Assembly (NCBI GenBank): GCA_913773715.1
Contig: CAJYHD010000839.1
Location: 1 to 11,999, forward strand
Direction of reading: 5' to 3'
Length of the DNA: 11,999 nucleotides
Source of the DNA: an uncultured Sphingobium sp.
GTDB taxonomy: Bacteria; Pseudomonadota; Alphaproteobacteria; Sphingomonadales; Sphingomonadaceae
The position numbers and the translations under genes are program-made. The first letter of the stretch is position 1, and every line of letters starts with the position of its first letter. Shown in pieces: positions 1 to 7,356 of this stretch. Below the pieces are notes generated by a model. The model did no database searches. It saw only the letters and a program-made list of their open reading frames with translations, and was not told where the DNA came from.

Positions 1-2
1 AT

Positions 3-215
3 GTGTTCGGGCCTGATCTCGTCGGCGATACCACCAAGTTCCAGCTGCAGCTTGGCGCCGGAAGTGCGGGGAACGCGACCGGCGCGCTGCCGGCTGACGG
101 CTCTGGCGAGGGTGTGGCGCAGTTCGCGATCGATGTCCTGCTGACGCCGGCTGGCGGGGTGGAGGATTTGTTGTTCGGCGGCGTCGTCACAGTTCTGGGA
201 AGGGTCACAGCATGA
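3..215 (+). CDS. Small phage late protein, probably 5'-truncated by the window edge
   Basis: The reading frame is open from the left edge, so the GTG at position 3 may simply be an internal Val codon and the true start may lie outside the window. The visible 70 residues are Gly/Ala/Val-rich and beta-prone with no cysteine; no family is recognised. The stop codon overlaps the tailspike start in an ATGA (212-215), which shows translational coupling. By position it is likely to be a tail component or tailspike-associated protein acting in virion assembly. That role is inferred from context only; the coupling is seen directly. Confidence 0.6.
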   Translation: MFGPDLVGDTTKFQLQLGAGSAGNATGALPADGSGEGVAQFAIDVLLTPAGGVEDLLFGGVVTVLGRVTA

Positions 216-3200
216 GCGCGATCACCGTCGAGTTTAACGGCAGGCCGCTGGTCGTTCAGATCGGCGAAAATACCGATCTGGCGCTGCGCGCTGCCGCCCA
301 GGCGAAACTGCTTGTCGGCACATCCCAGCGCTCAGGCACGCTTGCTGAACGCGAGGCAATTCCCCTCGCCGATCGCAAGCGCGGCCTCCGCTTTCTCGTG
401 ACCATCGACGGTGACGGCAATCCCATCTGGCGTGTGTTCGAATGGCGGTTGGCAGGGGATGCGAGCGGCCCAATCGGGACGGGGACGCCCCGTACCTCTG
501 CCGGATGGGAAGGCCTCTACACGGAAGCCGAGCGCAAGAACCTTGGCATCGGTTTCTTTGGCGAGCTGCCAATTGCGAACCAACAGGGCATGCAGGAAGC
601 CCGCAACGACATCGACAAGCTCTATGCGGTGAGCATTGCCGATTTCAAGGCGACTGCGCTGTCAGCCGAGGATGATCCGGACGTAGAGCTCTCGTGGAGC
701 TTGTACGGCATCCGCCCCGACAAGCTTATGGTTTCGGTCGGCAGCTACAGTGCCACGGTCGATGGCGGCGCCACGAAGCTACGCCTGCCCCGCTGGTCGG
801 ACACGAACACGCTGGCCGTGATCGGCAACAGCCTGTCCGACCCCACTGACGATCCGAATAAGTGGCCGCGCGTGCTGAAAAGCCGCCGGGGAAGTGATCT
901 CGTCGCCAGCGCCCGCTACTCCAGCGACATACGCCAGCTGCCGCGGATCGGTCTGACTCCGTTGTTGCTCACTGTGCAGGGCGGCACCATCCCGGCGAGC
1001 GGCACTGCCAACGTCACTGCCGTGAACGGCATTGCCACCAACGATCCCGGCTTCCTGTCCTATCCAGAATCGTTTCTGAGCACCGGCGACAGCAGCCTGA
1101 CCACCGGCGTCACGCTGGACGGCGTGGTGATCAGCGGCGGCAAGTCGTACGCGGCACGGGCTTCCGTGGTGAACGCAGGATCGAGCGCCTACAAGATCGC
1201 CCAGATCGGCGGCACGGCCCCGCTGGTCCTGACTGGCCCCGCGCTGTTCGTGCCCGGCCTTAAGTATGAGATGGACCGGCCCGACGTGGCGTTCGTCGTG
1301 TGGCTTGGGAACAACATCTTCTACAGCGGCGTGCCAAACTTCTACGGCGACCACACCAATCCGGGGCTGTGGGACATTCTCGACCAGCTCGACGCCTATA
1401 TCGGCGGGCGACAGGGGTTGTTCCTGCCGGTCATCCCCGATGCGGGCTGGCCTGCCGAGGGTAGTCCGGCAGGGCCGATCGGCGGCGTCGAGTACGGCAA
1501 TCACCAGACATCGGCCATGAACGCCGCGAACGCTCGCACCCGGACGCGCTACCCACATCGACATGCGCTGGCGGCGGGTAAGACGCTGCTCCAGAGCTTG
1601 CAGGCGCTCGCAGCTGGGCCTGGCGCGGCTGACGACGTCGCTGCCGGTCTGACCCCGCGTAACATTCGCGCCGACAGCCTGCATTTGAACGACTTGGGCA
1701 ACCTGGGTGTCGCCAATCACATCGAGCCGGCGCTGGCAGCACTGACCCGCCCCCCGGTGATCACGGACGAGACAGTATTCTCGATCGTCCCGGTTTGGAC
1801 GCGCCCTGCCGATTACACGATCTTCCCGATACGCGAGCCCGAGACCTTCACCGGCGAGGCTGTGACGGCGGGGCTGGTACGCGGGTTCGAAGCCGAATTG
1901 GGTGCGCGACAAGATGCGGTGGAGACGGCCATTAGCGGCGCGCTCACCAGCTCAGCCTACTTCCCGACGCTTGCCGAGGCGATTGATGTCATGGATGTCG
2001 GCGCGTACTTCAACAGCCACGACAGTGGCGCTGAAGGTCCCCACGCTGGCGTGCGGTGGATCTACAAGGTGAGTGCAAATGCCCCGTTCTACGAGGCAGT
2101 CCAGCAATGGAGCACAAAGGAGGACTCGGGGCTCGGCAACGTCGACAACACCTCCGACGCACAGAAGGTCTCAGAGGGCCCGATTGCTCAGGCGCTCGGC
2201 GCCAAGGTCGCCGAGGACGTGTTCAACGGCACGGTCGCAGAAATCGCAAGCGATTTGGTGGCGCAGCAGTCGGCGTTAGACGGCAAGGCTGAAACGGTCA
2301 CGGTGAATGTTCGACGATTCGCTATCTCCGCTGCCCCCGCGGCGGTTTTGCCCGATAGCGTCACCGCAATTGTTCTTGTTGATCGCGCAAACGCGCTCTT
2401 TGTGCCCGCATCCGCGCCAGAGGTGCTTGAGCCCACGCAGCAGAACTACTCGTGGTTCTACACGAACGGTACGTCGAAGCGCTGGAAGCTCGCCGAACAG
2501 CAAATTGGGTTCGAAGTCTTCGGCGCGGTTGGCAACGGAACGGCAGACGATGCCATACCCATGCAGCGCTGCATCGACTACGTCCTGTCACGCGCCATTC
2601 CGATCGATGTCACTGGCGGCAAAAACTTTCGAACCACGAAGTCATTGAACTGCACAAATAATATCAACACCAACCCGCTTGTTATGCGGGGCGCTTCTGG
2701 TCGTCTAACCTCCCTCATAACTGGTGACCTAACAGAAGCGTATCCAGTACTCGACTTCACAAATGCAAAGCGTGGCGGAATGCGCCATATCGCGGTGCGT
2801 ACAACAGCTACTAGTCTGGATACGTGCTCGCTTCTTCTGGCCGAGACGGATCCGTCTGGCATAAACAACTTCTCGCTGTTGTTCTGTAGCATCTATAACA
2901 GTTCATTGAATGCAAAGGCATCGATCATCGGCCTTACCGCCGATCAGGTCCAGCTTATCTACTGCGAAGTGATTGCAGACGGCCCTTCGTGCCAAAGCGC
3001 GTACCGAAACGACAATAACAACCTCTACGGCGTATCATCTAAATTCCGTACCATTGCCGCTTACAGCTCTGACCTTACGCTGGTGACTGCTACCTCGACA
3101 GGTTTCATTTGCCAACGTGGCCCTGGCCTCGATATTCGTGGCTTCTCCTCAGTGACCGGTATCGACTGCTATCTTGGCTGTACTGGCGCAGTTGGAAGCT

Positions 3201-4243
3201 CAACAGGCATGGCTCGTTTCGAGGGCGGCGGAAGAAAGATGCAGGTGCGTCTTCTGGGCTGCAGGTCGGAAGATAACACGAGCGCCGGCGCTACTCCGTG
3301 CGACTGCATCTACGTCGTCGATGCGATCTATAACTCTGAGATTACGGGCACATACGGGCCAAAGGGTGGTATGTTTGCCGGCCCTGGGACCAACTACTAT
3401 GGGCGTTTCTCTGGATCGGCCGGCGGAACAGGGTTCTTTAATCAGGCCGGGCCGCAGATCGGCATCGATGTGTCACTCGGCGATGGTGCCAACAGCTTAG
3501 GAGCTCTGTCGCCTGCAGGCTTGGCGGGAAGCAAAGATTGGAAGCTGCGTGGCCGCATTGGAACGCGATCCGCGGTTCTTGCCGGGTTTGCGACAATCCC
3601 CGGCCTCATCATCGAAGGCCTGTCGAGCGAAGACACCGTCATCAACCAGACGCGTAGCTCGCCGACGCACTCGCGGATGCATGCTCTTGAGGCGAGCACT
3701 CCTACCAACCTGCGGCCAGCCTGGAACGGCCCTAACAATCAAATCTCGTTCCCAGCGTACACGGGAGGCTCTGGGCAGAAGGCTATGGGCTTCATTGATG
3801 TCCCATTGGCCACCTTAGCTCATTCCGGAGCTGCGACTGATGTTGCCTATCCCACGGTAGTGACGACCATCCATGGCATCCTGAAATCCACATCTGCTGC
3901 TAATAACAGCATAGTAATGCAGACCGGACTGAACGGAGGCTCTGGCGACCGACTAACGCTGCTGATCCCAAGCGCCGGCGCCTACGAATTCGAGGCACGC
4001 GTTGAGATGATTCGCACTGGCGCTGGTTCAGTCAACGCACTCTTTTCTATCCAGGCAAGCCCTGCCCACTCCGCGGACGGCGTTGTCTCGACGGGCGGGC
4101 AGGTGCTGCGTGTAGCCCGACGATTAAGCAATGCGGGCGTGGGAAGTTTTGTGAGCTCTGACAGTATGCGTGTTGGCTTTGCGATCAACAATGGCGCAAG
4201 CGACCCAGTGGAGAGCGCCTATGCTAAATACCAGAGTAGCTAG
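212..4243 (+). CDS. Tailspike/tail-fibre protein with SGNH-hydrolase and beta-helix domains
   Basis: A 1343-residue virion protein for host surface recognition and probably polysaccharide processing. Residues 1-130 look like a virion-attachment region. An SGNH/GDSL-like domain spans about 200-505: block I is IGNS with candidate Ser207, the block III equivalent is LGNN (365-368), and block V is DSLH with Asp488 and His491. A phage-fibre neck motif (GLGNVDNTSDAQK) lies near 640-652. A right-handed beta-helix begins at FGAVGNGTADDA (770-781), the usual opening of pectate-lyase-like depolymerase spikes, and runs to roughly 1130. A beta-rich C-terminal domain (about 1200-1343) probably trimerises or binds receptor. 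The SGNH domain suggests deacetylation of a surface glycan and the beta-helix suggests cleavage or binding; substrates cannot be read from sequence. GC falls from about the start of the beta-helix, consistent with modular exchange. Start chosen from the ATGA overlap with the upstream gene. Confidence 0.9.
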   Translation: MSAITVEFNGRPLVVQIGENTDLALRAAAQAKLLVGTSQRSGTLAEREAIPLADRKRGLRFLVTIDGDGNPIWRVFEWRLAGDASGPIGTGTPRTSAGWEGLYTEAERKNLGIGFFGELPIANQQGMQEARNDIDKLYAVSIADFKATALSAEDDPDVELSWSLYGIRPDKLMVSVGSYSATVDGGATKLRLPRWSDTNTLAVIGNSLSDPTDDPNKWPRVLKSRRGSDLVASARYSSDIRQLPRIGLTPLLLTVQGGTIPASGTANVTAVNGIATNDPGFLSYPESFLSTGDSSLTTGVTLDGVVISGGKSYAARASVVNAGSSAYKIAQIGGTAPLVLTGPALFVPGLKYEMDRPDVAFVVWLGNNIFYSGVPNFYGDHTNPGLWDILDQLDAYIGGRQGLFLPVIPDAGWPAEGSPAGPIGGVEYGNHQTSAMNAANARTRTRYPHRHALAAGKTLLQSLQALAAGPGAADDVAAGLTPRNIRADSLHLNDLGNLGVANHIEPALAALTRPPVITDETVFSIVPVWTRPADYTIFPIREPETFTGEAVTAGLVRGFEAELGARQDAVETAISGALTSSAYFPTLAEAIDVMDVGAYFNSHDSGAEGPHAGVRWIYKVSANAPFYEAVQQWSTKEDSGLGNVDNTSDAQKVSEGPIAQALGAKVAEDVFNGTVAEIASDLVAQQSALDGKAETVTVNVRRFAISAAPAAVLPDSVTAIVLVDRANALFVPASAPEVLEPTQQNYSWFYTNGTSKRWKLAEQQIGFEVFGAVGNGTADDAIPMQRCIDYVLSRAIPIDVTGGKNFRTTKSLNCTNNINTNPLVMRGASGRLTSLITGDLTEAYPVLDFTNAKRGGMRHIAVRTTATSLDTCSLLLAETDPSGINNFSLLFCSIYNSSLNAKASIIGLTADQVQLIYCEVIADGPSCQSAYRNDNNNLYGVSSKFRTIAAYSSDLTLVTATSTGFICQRGPGLDIRGFSSVTGIDCYLGCTGAVGSSTGMARFEGGGRKMQVRLLGCRSEDNTSAGATPCDCIYVVDAIYNSEITGTYGPKGGMFAGPGTNYYGRFSGSAGGTGFFNQAGPQIGIDVSLGDGANSLGALSPAGLAGSKDWKLRGRIGTRSAVLAGFATIPGLIIEGLSSEDTVINQTRSSPTHSRMHALEASTPTNLRPAWNGPNNQISFPAYTGGSGQKAMGFIDVPLATLAHSGAATDVAYPTVVTTIHGILKSTSAANNSIVMQTGLNGGSGDRLTLLIPSAGAYEFEARVEMIRTGAGSVNALFSIQASPAHSADGVVSTGGQVLRVARRLSNAGVGSFVSSDSMRVGFAINNGASDPVESAYAKYQSS

Positions 4244-4461
4244 TATTCTTCTACGTCTCGCAGGTGGTGGCCCATAATGGTGGCGCTGTAGGCCGCCATT
4301 GCGATCACGTAAAGAAAGGTGATTATCTCCGGCCATTGTTCGCCGTTCCAATTACCGCATAGGACTGCAACCAAGGCGTACATAACTGCCCAGCCTGACA
4401 CCGTTTCGGCCAAGCCAACAACGTAGGCACGTAAGACCTCAAGACGCCCGCTCAAATTCAC
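4240..4461 (-). CDS. Small two-helix membrane protein, last gene of the polysaccharide cassette
   Basis: A 73-residue protein starting at GTG in a GTGA overlap with the stop of the Wzy-like gene; the polypurine stretch GGGAGGCGGAAGGG lies just before it. A longer frame opens upstream to 4524, but the 4-base overlap and ribosome site favour 4461. It has two hydrophobic segments, roughly residues 10-34 and 46-64, with a short loop containing GNWNGEQW and an acidic tail (RDVEEY). No family is recognised. Coupling to a polysaccharide polymerase suggests a helper or partner in glycan assembly, or an inhibitor of the host's own enzyme; this is inference. Its stop codon shares the CTAG at 4240-4243 with the tailspike stop on the other strand. 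Confidence 0.6.
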   Translation of the reverse strand: MNLSGRLEVLRAYVVGLAETVSGWAVMYALVAVLCGNWNGEQWPEIITFLYVIAMAAYSATIMGHHLRDVEEY

Positions 4462-5780
4462 CCCTTCCGCCTCCCATACCCGGCCAATAGCAGCACCAGG
4501 GGCATAAAAGCCAAGGTGCTCCAAGCATGCGCAAACTCAAACAGGGAATTGAAGGCAAGCACAGTGCAGCAGTAAATTGCCATGCTGACCCCTAGGGTGC
4601 GAACGCTTCGGTCCCGTGTGGAGAGTGTCAGGAGCGGAGATAGGCAGATCATAACGACCACAAAAAAGTACGGCCACCCATACTTGGCTGCTAGCCGGAG
4701 CCCACTCTCGCTCAAAGCTAGCTTTGTCCCGTCAGCAGCCAGAGCACCATACCGTATGACGCTACTGTCAATACCCGAGCCGAAGATAGGGTGTTCATTT
4801 GCTTCATAGAGTAGTTGCTGGTTAAGACTGCTACGACCTGCGGTGAGATCCCCGCGGTAGTACACCTCTGATACATTGCCTCCGGTCTGGAAGGAGCGAA
4901 GGTTCAGGAGAATATCATCGGCATGCGTCGGCAGTATGATCAACGCGGCAACGCACACAATGATATGGAGCCCGTTTTTGATCCGCGAACTGATGCGAGA
5001 CGCCTCCATGCCAAAAGCATATATGCAGCCGAGCAGGCCGATATATCCGATTGATGAACCGGCGAGACGGATCAAGATGACTGCCGTCCCGCCCCAAATT
5101 GCTCGCGTTAAGCGCTTCTCCCCCAACAGATTGGAGGTGGCGAGCATCAAAAAAATGATGGCTGAGTCTAGTAGAGGACTGTGGCCTGTATCCGGAACAA
5201 AAATGCGGAGGCGATCACCTGTCATTAAGTCTTCGATGGGATTGCTGAAGTTGAACAGTCTTGCCAGTACCGGTCCGAGCGCGATCCCCGAGACTATCAG
5301 CAGCGAGCAGACTATGCGGAACCCTCTGAATGTACGTTCTAAGCCGAGCCGGTCAGATGGAAGGAAGAGTGCCAAGCCGCCGAGCGCCATGCTCCCTACA
5401 GCGATAGACACGAGATTGATTAGTGTCGGACGATCATTCTCATGCGCAATTAGCAAGACGGCGATAAGCGCGACTTGGGCGATCAAAAGCACTGGCAACC
5501 TACCCTGTGGTCGCGCAGGGTAGGTGCCGTAGGAGAACGCGGTGGCAAGCGCGAGAAGGGCGTAGAGACCATAGGCTGTCGGCCACGCTATGCCGATTAG
5601 AAGAGGCCCGATAGCTGCACAGAACAGCCATATGAAACGCAGCGTTCGAGTCCGCGGGTCAAGTGGAACACTCGGCGCAAATAGTACGCCGAGGGGGGCG
5701 CCCGGTCCGGCATTTGGTTGCTCATGCTGTGCTAACCCAGCGGGCGCTCTGTTAGCGGTAGGCATGGACCCAATCGACAT
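4458..5780 (-). CDS. Wzy/WaaL-like O-antigen polymerase or ligase family membrane protein
   Basis: About 440 residues with 9-11 predicted membrane helices (for example 48-66, 69-86, 96-112, 119-141, 156-176, 203-219, 226-256, 270-284, 368-386, 395-412, 418-435) and a large extracytoplasmic loop near 287-367. That loop has the pattern usual in Wzy/WaaL enzymes: an Arg-containing stretch followed by NEHPIFGSG (328-336), then SESGLRLAAKYGWP (357-370), which resembles the family's 'H/E-N-x-L-x-x-x-x-x-x-G' segment. Such proteins polymerise undecaprenyl-linked repeat units or transfer them to lipid A core or other acceptors at the periplasmic face. Polymerase and ligase cannot be separated here. 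The ATG at 5780 is preceded by GGAGAG at good spacing; an alternative ATG is at 5765. Either start overlaps the end of the GH16 gene, so the two are coupled. GC is lower than in the flanking phage genes, a sign of transfer. Confidence 0.8.
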   Translation of the reverse strand: MSIGSMPTANRAPAGLAQHEQPNAGPGAPLGVLFAPSVPLDPRTRTLRFIWLFCAAIGPLLIGIAWPTAYGLYALLALATAFSYGTYPARPQGRLPVLLIAQVALIAVLLIAHENDRPTLINLVSIAVGSMALGGLALFLPSDRLGLERTFRGFRIVCSLLIVSGIALGPVLARLFNFSNPIEDLMTGDRLRIFVPDTGHSPLLDSAIIFLMLATSNLLGEKRLTRAIWGGTAVILIRLAGSSIGYIGLLGCIYAFGMEASRISSRIKNGLHIIVCVAALIILPTHADDILLNLRSFQTGGNVSEVYYRGDLTAGRSSLNQQLLYEANEHPIFGSGIDSSVIRYGALAADGTKLALSESGLRLAAKYGWPYFFVVVMICLSPLLTLSTRDRSVRTLGVSMAIYCCTVLAFNSLFEFAHAWSTLAFMPLVLLLAGYGRRKG

Positions 5781-6516
5781 CAAGGCTCTCCGGCTGGGGC
5801 CCGAATTTCCGTTTCTGGGCGCCAAGTATTAGAAACAATTGCTGTTGTTGGCAGATGCGAGGTGTAGGCGCCGATCCTAACGCTATGCCGTTGAAGAACC
5901 AAGTGATCTTAGATGGGGTCCAAAGAGCACCGTATGTGTTCCATTGACGCAGATCAGCGGTCGGCGGTAAAAGGAAGTGCTGGTTCGCGTTTGAAATAGA
6001 TTTGAAGTCGCGCCAGTCGTGCACGGTGCCTTGATAATGGGTGGGTCTACCGCCCTCGAAGATGTCAATCTCGCACCAGTGGCCGCGTCCTGCTTTGTCA
6101 TTTATCGCTGGCCGATCCGCTGAAAGTAGCCAGAAGGCAGGCCAAGCAAATGGCCCGGGATTATAGCGCATACGAGCCTCAAAATAGCCATAGCGGAACG
6201 TTGTTGCGGTTCCTGGCTGCTTGCGCGGCATCGTGGTGATCGCGGTTGTCATGATGATCGCACGTGGATCAACGTCAGTGGTAAGCCGCACCACGCCGTC
6301 TTGGACTGAAAATCGAGCCGGGTTGACTGGGCCGCGTTGCCATAAGCCGTTGTACCAACGGTGGGTGCCACCGCCGTCAGGGCTCATGTCGAGCGTGTTG
6401 AAGTCATCCGAGAAAACAAGGTTCTTGTAGCCTGCATCGATCGCCTGCTGGGGCGGGTCGGCGAGTGCGGCGGCGCAGAAGGCAAAGCTGACAGCGAGAC
6501 CGAGTAAGATACGCAT
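5752..6516 (-). CDS. Secreted glycoside hydrolase family 16 endoglycanase
   Basis: A 254-residue protein with a signal peptide (hydrophobic run from residue 3, probable cleavage after ALA near 19) followed by a single GH16 domain. Family hallmarks: FSDDFN (35-40), RYGYFEARMRYNPG with WPAFWLLS (108-132), the catalytic EIDIFE at 149-154 (nucleophile Glu149, Asp151, acid/base Glu154), WTPSKITWFFNG (199-210), and a C-terminal strand ending VDWVHAYR. GH16 enzymes are retaining endo-hydrolases of beta-1,3/1,4-glucans, galactans or bacterial exopolysaccharides (the ExoK type acts on succinoglycan). Export and co-transcription with a polymerase-like gene suggest trimming of a cell-surface polysaccharide; the substrate is unknown. 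It is the first gene of the minus-strand block and overlaps the next gene. The start is the ATG that gives the signal peptide; a GGA lies about 10 bases upstream. Confidence 0.9.
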   Translation of the reverse strand: MRILLGLAVSFAFCAAALADPPQQAIDAGYKNLVFSDDFNTLDMSPDGGGTHRWYNGLWQRGPVNPARFSVQDGVVRLTTDVDPRAIIMTTAITTMPRKQPGTATTFRYGYFEARMRYNPGPFAWPAFWLLSADRPAINDKAGRGHWCEIDIFEGGRPTHYQGTVHDWRDFKSISNANQHFLLPPTADLRQWNTYGALWTPSKITWFFNGIALGSAPTPRICQQQQLFLILGAQKRKFGPQPESLDVDWVHAYR

Positions 6517-6631
6517 TTCTGATCCAATTCGCGGTTAAGGCCGCCGCGCTTCGTCCGTAGCAGGCTCTCTCTCAGCCTGCGATCCATTAAATCGACCTGC
6601 CCTTCCTTCACCGCAACCAAGGAGATCAACC
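6517..6631. promoter_or_regulatory. Divergent intergenic region between GH16 cassette and lysis module
   Basis: The only space from which both the minus-strand polysaccharide block and the plus-strand lysis genes could be initiated. It holds a perfect hairpin (6560-6580) and the strong ribosome site AAGGAGA (6619-6625) of the next gene. No convincing -35/-10 pair was found in either direction. Regulatory role is inferred from the divergent layout. Confidence 0.4.
6560..6580. repeat. 7-bp perfect inverted repeat (hairpin)
   Basis: GCAGGCT, loop CTCTCTC, AGCCTGC. There is no T-tract on either side, so it is not a standard Rho-independent terminator. It could be an operator or an mRNA structure in the leader of the lysis transcript. 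Confidence 0.5.
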
Positions 6632-6760
6632 ATGCGCCTTGAACGGATAAGTGGCGGGTGGGCCATACACGGTTTGCCGATCCCTGTTGAGGTCACCTGG
6701 GGCTTCGTGATCACCTCGGCAGTGCTTCTTGCCGCCAACATCTACATGTTCCTCAACTGA
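6632..6760 (+). CDS. 42-residue single-helix membrane protein of the lysis module
   Basis: A short gene with an excellent ribosome site: AAGGAGA lies 6 bases before the ATG. It encodes MRLERISGGWAIHG followed by a hydrophobic segment (about residues 17-41) ending IYMFLN. The layout is a short charged N-terminus with one membrane helix, common among small phage inner-membrane proteins. It is the first plus-strand gene after the polysaccharide cassette and is followed 12 bases later by a near-identical ribosome site. A holin accessory or lysis-timing role is possible but rests on position only; no family is recognised. Confidence 0.65.
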   Translation: MRLERISGGWAIHGLPIPVEVTWGFVITSAVLLAANIYMFLN

Positions 6761-6772
6761 AGGAGATTAACC

Positions 6773-6802
6773 ATGGCCAGGCCACTGAGGGTGAAATGGT
6801 GA
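6773..6802 (+). other. 9-codon leader ORF overlapping the next gene
   Basis: AAGGAGATTAACC precedes an ATG that opens only MARPLRVKW before a TGA at 6800-6802. The stop overlaps the ATG of the following membrane protein (6796) in the string ATGGTGA, so ribosomes ending here could restart on that gene. The strong ribosome site is seen directly; the coupling role is inferred. Confidence 0.4.
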
Positions 6803-7356
6803 CCGCTCTACTCATCCTCGCCACCGCCGCCAACAGCCTGGTCGCCAAGTCGGTCGTGGATGGCCCGCCATCGCTCATCCCGCGCAGCTTCAACGACGAC
6901 GCCTCGCTGTTCCTGTTCAACCTGTTCGGGATGACGGCCATGACGTTCCTGTCAGTGATGATGGCGGGCAAGCAGGCGCGGCGCATCTGGGTGCAGCGCC
7001 ACTTCAATCATCCCAAGGACCCGGTGACGATCTATCGAGCCATCCTGTTCTTCGCGGGCATGGGGCTGTTCCTGCGTTGCGGCGCCGAGGCCATGAACCT
7101 ATGGGGCTGGAACCCCAACGATCCGGTCACGACCGCTCGCGTGCTGATGGCCAAGCGGTGGATCGATCCCATCGCCCTTTGCTGCGGGATCATCTGGATG
7201 ACCTTGGCAATCCTGGGAGAGCCTGGCGTGGAGCACCAGCTGCGCAAGGTGCCGTTGCCCGTAGATATGTGGAGCCGTTGGCCGGCGCTGATGCGCGCCG
7301 TTGCCGTCGTAGTGCTCAGCTTCGCCGCTGCGCTGGCGGCCGTATGCCTGCGCTGA
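6796..7356 (+). CDS. Polytopic membrane protein of the lysis module, unknown function
   Basis: 186 residues with four or five likely membrane helices (about 2-18, 36-57, 78-94, 123-141, 163-184), a basic loop KQARRIWVQRHF (59-70) and a conserved-looking WGWNP turn (103-107). GAGG precedes the ATG at 5 bases; no earlier in-frame start exists. It is tightly packed: the 9-codon leader overlaps its start and the next gene overlaps its end by 13 bases. It lies between the one-helix gene and the holin-like gene, so an inner-membrane role in lysis or its control is plausible. Five helices and 186 residues are more than a usual holin. No family is recognised. Confidence 0.7.
   Translation: MVTALLILATAANSLVAKSVVDGPPSLIPRSFNDDASLFLFNLFGMTAMTFLSVMMAGKQARRIWVQRHFNHPKDPVTIYRAILFFAGMGLFLRCGAEAMNLWGWNPNDPVTTARVLMAKRWIDPIALCCGIIWMTLAILGEPGVEHQLRKVPLPVDMWSRWPALMRAVAVVVLSFAAALAAVCLR

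Noticed and set aside
779..1912. Long minus-strand open frame (377 codons) opposite the SGNH part of the tailspike
   Set aside because: It is the antisense shadow of a high-GC gene: rich in Arg, Gly and Ala with no domain, while the plus strand shows clear SGNH blocks.
4876..5523. Plus-strand 215-codon frame opposite the Wzy-like gene
   Set aside because: It has no membrane or family pattern; the opposite strand has coherent membrane helices and Wzy motifs.
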